From an uncultured Bdellovibrionales bacterium (lineage in GTDB: Bacteria > Bdellovibrionota > Bdellovibrionia > Bdellovibrionales > UBA1609), in contig CALJPJ010000013.1 in assembly GCA_937980625.1 (NCBI GenBank), forward strand, positions 1 to 5,666: a stretch of DNA of 5,666 nucleotides, read 5' to 3'. The position numbers and the translations under genes are program-made. How positions within the stretch are numbered: the stretch's first letter is position 1; each line of letters begins with the position of its first letter. The notes under the pieces were generated by a model. It did not search any database. It was not told the DNA's origin and was given only the letters and a program-made list of their open reading frames with translations. Of this stretch, positions 1-5,666 are shown one piece after another.

Positions 1-2115
1 TAATTTTGTGACATATCTGATTCCAGAATCTATTCCATGCACGCGATAATAGGACCTGGCAAAAAGTATATTTAAATCAACACTATCGGGCTCAATCTTT
101 AGAGCCTTTGACATTGCTGCATATGCCTTTTTATACTCCCCCACTCTAATTAATGCTTTCCCTTTTGTAACATATGCATCGATATCTTCATTGTACTTCA
201 AGAGTGCTTTATCTGCGTATTTAATTGCTTTTCTAGGGTTTCCTTTTGTTAGCTCTAGCTCAGCAAAACTCCCATAAATTTTATAATGACCTCGAACAGC
301 TTTATGTGTTTTATTTAAGACCTCAAAAGCCTTATCAAACTGGTATTGTCGTGACAAATATGATGACAATTTGACCGCAACTCTTACGCTTTTAAGGTTA
401 AGCTCCAACGATTTTTCTAGTAATTTAATAGCATCTGCTGATAGCCTCAGCTTCCATAAGCTGTCAGCAGCTTTTAAAGCTGCAATAATATTTTTTGGAT
501 TTACTTTTATTGCTTCTTTATAATAGGCCTGAGCAGCATTATAATCTTCTTGGTGATAAAACTGATCCCCTTGCGCTATATAGCTGGCATCAGACAAATC
601 CGCGTCTTCTAGCCCACCATTATAATTTATATATAAATTTTCAATTTTTTTATTCAGAGGATCTAATTTATAAGATTTTTGAATATATGGCATTGCCACC
701 TCTGACTTATTTAACCTCAAGTATGAATCAGCCAAATAATAATTTGCAATAGCTACAACTTTTTGGCTGACTCTTTCCTTCATTTTTAATGATTTTAAAA
801 TTTCATTTATTGACTTCTCATACTGCTGAAAAAATACATTTCTCATTGCTCCAACATAAATTAAAGCTTTTTTGTTTTTAGGGTGTTTTTTAATTATTTG
901 TTTAAACCTCGAAATACTTTCATCTTTTTGGTTTAAATTAAAATATGTCACTGCAGATAAATACTGCGTGGCTAACCAGTCTGGCCACAGTTCTTCTAAC
1001 ATTGTTATATATTCTAACGACTCATTAAATTTTTGCCTCGCTACAAGTATTTCAGATTTTAAAAAATATGAAATCGTTGGAGGGTAATTTGAGTTTCCAA
1101 ACTTCTTTATAAGATTATCAATGTTTTTTTCTGCCTTAATTAAATCGCCACTTAAGGTTAAATATATATTATTGCAATTTTGGTAATTTAGCCCTGACGA
1201 GTCATATCTTTTTGCCATATCAACTATTTTGATTAGTACTTTTAAATTACTGACATTATCATTACTATATGACCAAAGGTTGTACTGAGACACGCACAGT
1301 AGTGAATATAAGTCTTCATAACTGGGGTCAGCTTCAAGAACTTTTACAAAACTTTTTTGTGCATTAATATAACCTGAGAAAGTATCTGTTAAAAATACTT
1401 TTACCCCTTTATCAGCTTCTTTTTTAACTAACTCTGGTGACAAGCTTATTGTTTTATTTGGCTTTAAAAAAACAACTTTATTAGCTACATCATTTTTTTT
1501 GTTATCTAAAAATAAAAACATTCCTATAAACCCCAAAAATAAAATAATAATTTTTCTCAAAAAATTACTTTTTTTCTTTGTTTTAGGTGCTCTATTTCTT
1601 TTTGTTTTAGTTTTTTTAGTTTCTCCAAGGTTATTTTTTTTCTTATTTACTTTTTTCTTAACTTTGGAAAAATCATATTCATCGCTTTTATCAACAATTG
1701 TTTTTTTAACTTTTTTATTTATTTCTTGTTTATTATTTTTATTTGAAATAAATTTTTTACGTTGTTCTTTTTTATCATCTATTATCTTAGGTTTATCTTT
1801 AGGTAATTCTGGAATCTTTTTATTTTTTTTTATGTGTGGCTCTAAATTATTACTTTTAGTGGTCTCTAAATCTATATCCCAATTAGTTTCATCATCATCT
1901 AACGAATCTACTTTACTTAAGTTTGTTAGTAAAAAATCGTAAAATTCACTATTGTGACTTATCGGTACCCAGCTACCACCTGGGTATTTAGAAATTTTTT
2001 CGGTGCCATCAAAAGATCCACCTTTAATATTTAGCATAATCTCACGTGTTGAGAACGGGCCTTGGATTTTACCTTTGCTCGATCTTATCAGCCATTGTGA
2101 GGTTTTTTTATTCAT
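1..2115 (-). CDS. Membrane-anchored TPR protein with N-terminal GYF_2-like domain (C-terminus beyond window)
   Basis: I read an open frame of 705 codons from an ATG at 2115 to the left edge without a stop, so the C-terminus is missing. Residues 8-63 resemble the GYF_2 family: W8, then GKIQGPFST (15-23), a GG turn (32-33), and YPGGSWVPIS (44-53), with FYDFLL after it. Residues 70-90 are acidic and polar, and 95-188 are very rich in lysine. A hydrophobic segment at about 189-203 (IIILFLGFIGMFLFL) follows the basic stretch, which suggests a single membrane anchor with the N-terminus inside and the rest in the periplasm. From about 347 onward there are 34-residue TPR-like units: about 347-380, 381-414, 415-448, 452-488, 510-542, 543-576, 577-610, 611-644, 645-678 and a partial one from 679. 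The clearest are 510-542 and 645-678; a further TPR-like stretch lies near 249-282. TPRs normally bind proteins, so a scaffold or assembly role is plausible, but no specific function can be assigned. The ATG is the first start after in-frame stops, and no good Shine-Dalgarno precedes it. It is probably co-transcribed with murA. Confidence 0.85.
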   Translation of the reverse strand, partial: MNKKTSQWLIRSSKGKIQGPFSTREIMLNIKGGSFDGTEKISKYPGGSWVPISHNSEFYDFLLTNLSKVDSLDDDETNWDIDLETTKSNNLEPHIKKNKKIPELPKDKPKIIDDKKEQRKKFISNKNNKQEINKKVKKTIVDKSDEYDFSKVKKKVNKKKNNLGETKKTKTKRNRAPKTKKKSNFLRKIIILFLGFIGMFLFLDNKKNDVANKVVFLKPNKTISLSPELVKKEADKGVKVFLTDTFSGYINAQKSFVKVLEADPSYEDLYSLLCVSQYNLWSYSNDNVSNLKVLIKIVDMAKRYDSSGLNYQNCNNIYLTLSGDLIKAEKNIDNLIKKFGNSNYPPTISYFLKSEILVARQKFNESLEYITMLEELWPDWLATQYLSAVTYFNLNQKDESISRFKQIIKKHPKNKKALIYVGAMRNVFFQQYEKSINEILKSLKMKERVSQKVVAIANYYLADSYLRLNKSEVAMPYIQKSYKLDPLNKKIENLYINYNGGLEDADLSDASYIAQGDQFYHQEDYNAAQAYYKEAIKVNPKNIIAALKAADSLWKLRLSADAIKLLEKSLELNLKSVRVAVKLSSYLSRQYQFDKAFEVLNKTHKAVRGHYKIYGSFAELELTKGNPRKAIKYADKALLKYNEDIDAYVTKGKALIRVGEYKKAYAAMSKALKIEPDSVDLNILFARSYYRVHGIDSGIRYVTKL
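1552..1833 (-). other. Lysine-rich linker coded by A tracts (inside the TPR gene)
   Basis: This segment codes residues 95-188 of the TPR protein and joins the GYF_2-like module to the membrane segment. It is dominated by Lys, Asn and Thr with a few acidic residues, and looks disordered. On the coding strand it contains an A9 run (1823-1831) and an A8 run (1634-1641); another A8 run (1493-1500) lies just past the membrane segment. On the plus strand the T tracts read as phenylalanine and leucine, which produces an apparent hydrophobic frame at 1499-1942 that I consider an artefact. The basic charge may hold the cytoplasmic side at the membrane or at nucleic acid; this is inference. Confidence 0.75.
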
Positions 2116-2130
2116 ACATATATATTATTA
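2113..2130 (-). other. murA / TPR gene junction with tandem in-frame stops
   Basis: On the coding strand murA ends TAA (2128-2130), followed at once by a second TAA (2125-2127), then TAT ATA TGT and the ATG of the TPR gene. The two genes are in the same reading frame, so the double stop is all that separates them from fusing on read-through. No Shine-Dalgarno sequence lies at normal distance before the ATG; the nearest purine run (AAAAGAA) is inside the murA end and rather far away. Translation of the TPR gene may depend on ribosomes that have just finished murA, or on an A/U-rich unstructured leader. Confidence 0.7.
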
Positions 2131-3378
2131 AATTCTTTTAATAGAAGCACCTAATTTTGTTAACTTATTCTCTAATTTTTCATAACCTCTATCCAAGTGG
2201 TAAATTCTGTTTACATTGGTTTCCCCCTTAGCCACAAGTCCAGCTAAAATTAAGCAAGCACTTGCTCTTAAGTCCGTAGCCATAACTGGCGCACCAGTTA
2301 ATTGCCCTTGTTTACCGCGAACAACACAAACTTTTGCCTTTTTAGAAATATCGGCATTAAGTCTCAATAGCTCTTGAACATGCATAAATCTATTCTCAAA
2401 AATAGTTTCACTAATTATACTTGAACCCTCCGCCTCTAACATCAATGCCATAAATTGTGCTTGTAAGTCAGTTGGAAAGCCTGGGTGAGGTGCAGTAGTT
2501 ATATCAACAGCACGCCAAGTTTTAGTTTGATTTACACTTATAAAGTCATCACCAGTTTCAATCGAAAAGCCACAATCTCTCATTTTAGAAATTAAAGCCT
2601 CAAGATCTTTTGGGTTACACTTTTTAACTGTTACAGAACCTCTTGTAATAGCACCAGCAATTAGTAGCGTACCGGCCTCAATTCTATCGGGTATTATTCT
2701 GTGTTCTGCAGCAGATAAAGACTCGACCCCAACTACAGTAATTATGCTCGTTCCAGCACCTTTAACTTTAGCCCCCATTTTTACTAAATAATTGGCTAAA
2801 TCAACAATTTCTGGCTCTTTAGCTGCATTTTCAATTATTGTTGTTCCCTCTGCTAATACTGCTGCCATTAGTACGTTTTGCGTTGCCCCCACAGATGGCA
2901 TATCAAAGATTATTTGTGTTCCTTTTAAACCCTCAGTTTTTGCAACTACGTAACCTGATGTGACTTCACAGGTTGCTCCCAGTTGCTCCATTGCATTTAA
3001 ATGAAAGTTTATAGGTCGGCTACCAATAGCACAACCCCCTGGCAAACTCACTTTTGCTTGTTTATGCCTAGCAAGTAAAGGGCCAAGACACACAATACTC
3101 GCCCTCATCTTTCTTACTAAATCATAATCCGCAACAAATGTTTTTAATGGTCGAACGACTACTTTTAAAGTATTATCTGTAAAACTAGTTTCACAACCAA
3201 AAGATTCTAATAAGTCGCGTGTGGACTTAATATCCATTAAGTCTGGTACATTATGAAATACATGCTCACCGTCTGCTAGCAGTGTTGAAAATAAAATTGG
3301 TAAGGCTGCATTTTTAGCACCACCGGTTACTACTTCACCCTCAAGCTTTACACCACCGTTAACAACCATCTTCTGCAT
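2128..3378 (-). CDS. murA: UDP-N-acetylglucosamine 1-carboxyvinyltransferase (MurA)
   Basis: MurA transfers the enolpyruvyl group of phosphoenolpyruvate to UDP-GlcNAc, the first committed step of peptidoglycan precursor synthesis in the cytoplasm. The 416 residues match the usual length of 417-420. Expected active-site features are present: K22-N23 in GGAKNAALP, R92 in RKMRAS, the catalytic Cys116 in PGGCAIGSRP with R121, D304 in FPTDLQAQFMAL, D369 and R371 in MATDLRAS, and R397 in HLDRGYEKL. A cysteine at position 116 (Cys115 in E. coli) is the form that fosfomycin alkylates, so the enzyme is predicted to be fosfomycin-sensitive. Start: ATG at 3378 with GGAG five bases upstream, preferred over the internal Met4. 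The gene follows prmC by 17 bases and is probably in the same transcript. A second paralogue elsewhere in the genome cannot be excluded. Confidence 0.97.
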   Translation of the reverse strand: MQKMVVNGGVKLEGEVVTGGAKNAALPILFSTLLADGEHVFHNVPDLMDIKSTRDLLESFGCETSFTDNTLKVVVRPLKTFVADYDLVRKMRASIVCLGPLLARHKQAKVSLPGGCAIGSRPINFHLNAMEQLGATCEVTSGYVVAKTEGLKGTQIIFDMPSVGATQNVLMAAVLAEGTTIIENAAKEPEIVDLANYLVKMGAKVKGAGTSIITVVGVESLSAAEHRIIPDRIEAGTLLIAGAITRGSVTVKKCNPKDLEALISKMRDCGFSIETGDDFISVNQTKTWRAVDITTAPHPGFPTDLQAQFMALMLEAEGSSIISETIFENRFMHVQELLRLNADISKKAKVCVVRGKQGQLTGAPVMATDLRASACLILAGLVAKGETNVNRIYHLDRGYEKLENKLTKLGASIKRI

Positions 3379-3383
3379 AATAA

Positions 3384-3387
3384 CTCC
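3384..3387 (-). promoter_or_regulatory. Ribosome-binding site of murA
   Basis: The coding strand reads GGAG, then TTATT, then ATG (3378). The spacing of five bases is normal, and the site picks Met1 over the ATG three codons later. It lies in the 17-base gap after the prmC stop. Confidence 0.75.
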
Positions 3388-3395
3388 ATAGTTAA

Positions 3396-4253
3396 TTACT
3401 TATTTATTGCTTTAATATACCTTGGCAAACTAGAATAGTCTTTGTGTATTGATATTTCTACAAAAAAATTATTTTTCGTAAAATAACTATTAACAGCTGC
3501 ACTTTGATTATCACCAAATTCCATTAAATATATACCATCTGACTTTAACCATTGGCTTACTTTTCCTGACCATTCTTCAATATCTTTTAAGCCTTCATCT
3601 TCTGAAAATAAAGCCATTTTAGGCTCAAATTTTTTGACGTTTTCCTCTACAAACCCAGTCTGTTCATCAATATAAGGAGGGTTGGCTAAAACAATATTGA
3701 ACTTGTTACTAAATAAATTAACATTTATGTTTCTAATGTCTTCACAAATAAAATTTGTACGTGATAATAAACCCAAATTATTTGCATTTTCTTTCGCTAC
3801 TTCTAAGGCCGAACGACATAGCTCTATTGATGTTAGCTCTGCGTTTTTAAGATCTCTCAACACGCTTAATCCTAAACAGCCTGAACCAGCTCCTAAATCT
3901 AAAATATTTAACTTACCTTCACGACCCTTAGCCCAACTAATAGCTTCTTCAACTAATAGTTCTGTTTCCGGCCGAGGAACTAAAACATCTTTATTGACAT
4001 AAAATTTGTCTTTATAGAAATATTTATAACCAATAATATAAGCTACTGGCTCACCATTAAGTCGCCTATTAATTTTAGTATTTAATTTAATCAAATCTAA
4101 ATTTGTAACTATTTTATTTTCATTAATTATTAATTCATGAAATTCATAACTAAAGTAATCTGATGTAATCAGCTTAACATCTAAGTTTGCAGATTTGATC
4201 TTATTATTTTTAAGCTTGTATATAGAATCAGTAAGAAACTCTTTTAAAGTCAT
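3396..4253 (-). CDS. prmC: Peptide chain release factor N5-glutamine methyltransferase (PrmC/HemK)
   Basis: PrmC uses S-adenosylmethionine to methylate the side-chain amide of the glutamine in the GGQ motif of class I release factors, which improves peptide release. The protein has 285 residues, about the family length. An N-terminal helical domain (about 1-75) that contacts the release factor leads into EPVAYIIGYKYFY and the conserved LVPRPETELL (91-100). The SAM-binding motif I is LDLGAGSGCLGL (118-129), with an acidic motif II at TSIEL (141-145). The signature NPPY (191-194), which binds the target glutamine, lies in IVLANPPYI. Its ATG overlaps the prfA stop as ATGA, and no clear Shine-Dalgarno precedes it, so translation is probably coupled to prfA. 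The older name hemK reflects a mistaken link to haem synthesis. Confidence 0.96.
   Translation of the reverse strand: MTLKEFLTDSIYKLKNNKIKSANLDVKLITSDYFSYEFHELIINENKIVTNLDLIKLNTKINRRLNGEPVAYIIGYKYFYKDKFYVNKDVLVPRPETELLVEEAISWAKGREGKLNILDLGAGSGCLGLSVLRDLKNAELTSIELCRSALEVAKENANNLGLLSRTNFICEDIRNINVNLFSNKFNIVLANPPYIDEQTGFVEENVKKFEPKMALFSEDEGLKDIEEWSGKVSQWLKSDGIYLMEFGDNQSAAVNSYFTKNNFFVEISIHKDYSSLPRYIKAINK
4250..4253 (-). other. ATGA stop/start overlap between prfA and prmC
   Basis: The prfA stop TGA (4250-4252) shares bases with the prmC start ATG (4251-4253). The upstream bases are A-rich without a GGAG-like site. This arrangement usually means that a terminating ribosome restarts on the next gene, keeping the methyltransferase made alongside its substrate. 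Confidence 0.85.
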
Positions 4254-5320
4254 TGAGTCTGTTTTTTTAAGGCTTCTGCTTGAAAATGAGTAACTAAAGG
4301 CTCTAGTACTACACTTACTTTACCACTCATAACTTCGTTTATTGCGTGTGTTGTAAAACCAATTCTGTGATCAGTAATTCTGGACTGCGGAAAGTTGTAA
4401 GTTCTAATTCTTTCTGACCTATCACCGGTTCCTATTTGTGATAATCTATCATCTGACGCTTCTTTCATTTTCTTCTCTTCTTCAATAGCGTGTAATCTTG
4501 CATGTAATACTTTCATTGCTTGCTCTTTATTTGAAAGCTGAGACTTTCCATCTTGGCATGTAACCACTAGGCCAGATGGCAAATGCGTAATTCTAACTGC
4601 TGAGTCTGTAGTATTTACTGATTGACCACCATTACCACTTGATCGATAAGTATCAATTCTTAAATCATTTTGATTGACCTTGATATTAACAGCATCCACT
4701 TCTGGAATAACTGCCACCGTTATTGTTGATGTATGAACTCGGCCTTGAGATTCAGTTTTAGGCACTCTTTGTACTCTATGAACACCACTCTCATATTTCA
4801 TAAGGCTGTAAACTTTTTCACCTGAAATATTAGCAATAATTTCTTTAAATCCTCCAGCATTACCTGGAGAAGTTGAAAGTAGCTGCAATTTCCACTTTTG
4901 ATCAGAAGCAAAAAATGAATAAGCTCTAAATAATTCATCAGCGAATAAGCTGGCTTCATCACCGCCAGCACCAGCTCTAATTTCTAAAATTATATTTTTG
5001 TCATCATTAGGATCTTTCGGTAAAAGAAGTATTTTTAAATTTTCTTCTAAAGCACTAGATTTCTCATTTAAATCATTAAGTTCTTCTTTAGCCATCGCTC
5101 TCATGTCTTCATCTTTTTCAGATTCTAACATTTCGAGGCTAGACTTAATGCCTTCCTTACAAGTTTTATACTCTTTATAACTTAAAACAATTTTTTCAAT
5201 TTCTGAAATTTCTTTCATTAAATCAGTATATTGTTTCGGGTCAGATGTAATCTGAGGGTCCTGCAATTTCATTTGCAGGTGTTCATAATTATTTTCAACT
5301 TCATCTAATTTTTTAAACAC
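4250..5320 (-). CDS. prfA: Peptide chain release factor 1 (RF1)
   Basis: RF1 recognises UAA and UAG stop codons in the ribosomal A site and triggers hydrolysis of peptidyl-tRNA. The 356 residues fit the family (about 355-360). Residues 1-100 form the helical, partly coiled-coil N-terminal domain; EIRAGAGGDEASLF (113-126) opens the central region. The stop-codon reading tripeptide is PKT (187-189) in VQRVPKTESQGRVHTS; the PxT form marks RF1 rather than RF2 (SPF). The catalytic GGQ is at 231-233 in RSSGNGGQSVNTTDSAVR, with Q233 the methylation target of PrmC. RIRTYNFPQSRITDHRI (304-320) is also diagnostic. The start is a GTG at 5320, supported by AAGAGG six bases upstream. A GTG start may lower initiation slightly. 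It follows rho after 74 bases and overlaps prmC by four. Confidence 0.97.
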   Translation of the reverse strand: MFKKLDEVENNYEHLQMKLQDPQITSDPKQYTDLMKEISEIEKIVLSYKEYKTCKEGIKSSLEMLESEKDEDMRAMAKEELNDLNEKSSALEENLKILLLPKDPNDDKNIILEIRAGAGGDEASLFADELFRAYSFFASDQKWKLQLLSTSPGNAGGFKEIIANISGEKVYSLMKYESGVHRVQRVPKTESQGRVHTSTITVAVIPEVDAVNIKVNQNDLRIDTYRSSGNGGQSVNTTDSAVRITHLPSGLVVTCQDGKSQLSNKEQAMKVLHARLHAIEEEKKMKEASDDRLSQIGTGDRSERIRTYNFPQSRITDHRIGFTTHAINEVMSGKVSVVLEPLVTHFQAEALKKQTQ

Positions 5321-5394
5321 AATTAACCTCTTAATATAAAAAACAAACTTTATGTAAAAGAATTACACGTTTATAATTATTTATACTAAATTAG
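5321..5394 (-). other. Short rho-prfA spacer without a gene
   Basis: These 74 bases are almost all A and T. They hold the prfA Shine-Dalgarno and a small inverted repeat (5353-5357 with 5363-5367, five A/T-rich pairs, loop of five) followed some nine bases later on the coding strand by six T (5338-5343). The stem looks too weak and too far from the T run for a good intrinsic terminator. No sigma-70-like promoter with proper spacing stands out. The rpmE gene that occupies this place in related clusters is absent, and the spacer is too short to hold it. Read-through from rho into prfA seems likely. Confidence 0.55.
5327..5332 (-). promoter_or_regulatory. Ribosome-binding site of prfA
   Basis: The coding strand reads AAGAGG, then TTAATT, then GTG (5318-5320). 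The site is a good Shine-Dalgarno at normal distance and is the main reason for accepting a GTG start; the protein also begins as expected there (MFKKLDEVE). Confidence 0.75.
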
Positions 5395-5666
5395 CTAATT
5401 TGACATTGAATCCATGAATTCGTCATTACTCTTTGCGTTTCTTAACTTATCAAGTAAAAACTCCATGCTATCTACAACATTCATTGGAGCTAAAACTTTT
5501 CTTAAAATCCAAAGACGATTCAAATCTTTTTTGTCAATTAGTAAATCCTCTTTTCTAGTTCCAGATTTATTAATATCCATACATGGGAAAGTTCTTTTTT
5601 CCATTAATTTACGATCCAAATGTATTTCAGCATTACCAGTTCCTTTAAACTCTTCAAAAATAACCT
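5395..5666 (-). CDS. rho: Transcription termination factor Rho (C-terminal part, 5' end beyond window)
   Basis: Rho is a hexameric RNA-dependent ATPase that ends transcription at factor-dependent sites. The 89 visible residues read from VIFEEFKGTGNAEIHLDRKL to a TAG stop and correspond to about the last fifth of the family (E. coli Rho has 419). The match runs without gaps through KRTFPCMDINKSGTRKEDLL, WILRKVLAPM and DSMEFLLDKL. The arginine of EKR and that of SGTR align with R353 and R366 of E. coli, which act in the ATP site at the subunit interface; both are kept. The frame continues to the window edge; an apparent start at 5619 is an internal TTG leucine codon, not the real start. The ATP-binding P-loop and RNA-binding domain lie outside the window. 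Confidence 0.96.
   Translation of the reverse strand, partial: VIFEEFKGTGNAEIHLDRKLMEKRTFPCMDINKSGTRKEDLLIDKKDLNRLWILRKVLAPMNVVDSMEFLLDKLRNAKSNDEFMDSMSN

Noticed and set aside
495..1087. Plus-strand open frames at 495-752 and 872-1087
   Set aside because: Both lie opposite the TPR repeats, have no family resemblance and are explained by the real coding frame on the minus strand.
1499..1942. Plus-strand open frame that reads as a very hydrophobic, Phe/Leu-rich membrane protein
   Set aside because: It is the reverse complement of the lysine-rich A-tract linker of the TPR gene; AAA codons read as TTT on the other strand. The opposite frame has recognisable domains on both sides and stays open for 705 codons.
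3682..4002. Plus-strand open frame opposite prmC
   Set aside because: It overlaps the SAM-binding and NPPY motifs of prmC on the other strand and shows no recognisable domain.
4998..5180. Plus-strand Ser/Leu-rich open frame opposite prfA
   Set aside because: It is antisense to the helical N-terminal domain of RF1 (Glu/Lys/Leu codons) and has no support of its own.
5338..5367. Possible intrinsic terminator after rho
   Set aside because: The stem is only five A/T-rich pairs and the T6 run begins about nine bases after it, unlike a true terminator hairpin flush with its T tract.
5334..5376. Possible promoter for prfA (TTTACA, TATA-like hexamers)
   Set aside because: The spacer is entirely AT-rich so such hexamers are expected; the TTTACA has a 14-base spacing to TATATT, and the alternative TATTAA would put the transcript start at the ribosome-binding site.

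Overview
The window is a strongly AT-rich bacterial chromosomal segment. All five recognisable genes lie on the minus strand and are packed almost end to end. In transcription order (right to left) they are: the 3' end of rho (transcription termination factor), prfA (peptide chain release factor 1), prmC (release-factor glutamine methyltransferase), murA (first committed step of peptidoglycan synthesis), and a long gene for a membrane-anchored TPR protein that runs off the left edge.

The order rho-prfA-prmC-murA resembles housekeeping clusters of former Deltaproteobacteria, where rpmE (ribosomal protein L31) often sits between rho and prfA; here rpmE is absent. With the low GC and the lysine-rich TPR protein carrying a GYF_2-like N-terminal module, this suggests a low-GC member of the Bdellovibrionota, possibly a marine Bacteriovorax/Halobacteriovorax-like bacterium. 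That assignment is an inference from gene order and general protein character; the housekeeping proteins alone do not fix it.

Layout: 5395-5666 rho C-terminus; 5321-5394 short spacer holding the prfA ribosome-binding site; 4250-5320 prfA (GTG start); 3396-4253 prmC, overlapping prfA by ATGA; 3379-3395 short gap with the murA ribosome-binding site; 2128-3378 murA; 2116-2127 short gap beginning with a second in-frame stop; 1-2115 the TPR protein. There is no non-coding stretch over 300 bases. I see no RNA gene, CRISPR array, insertion sequence or convincing intrinsic terminator.

Functionally, PrmC methylates the GGQ glutamine of the release factor encoded just before it. MurA starts cell-wall precursor synthesis. 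The last gene is the only unfamiliar one. It appears to combine a cytoplasmic GYF_2-like module, a lysine-rich linker, a single membrane segment and at least ten TPR-like repeats predicted to lie in the periplasm. Its linker and membrane region contain three long A tracts in the coding strand, and at each of them one extra A would create an immediate stop codon.
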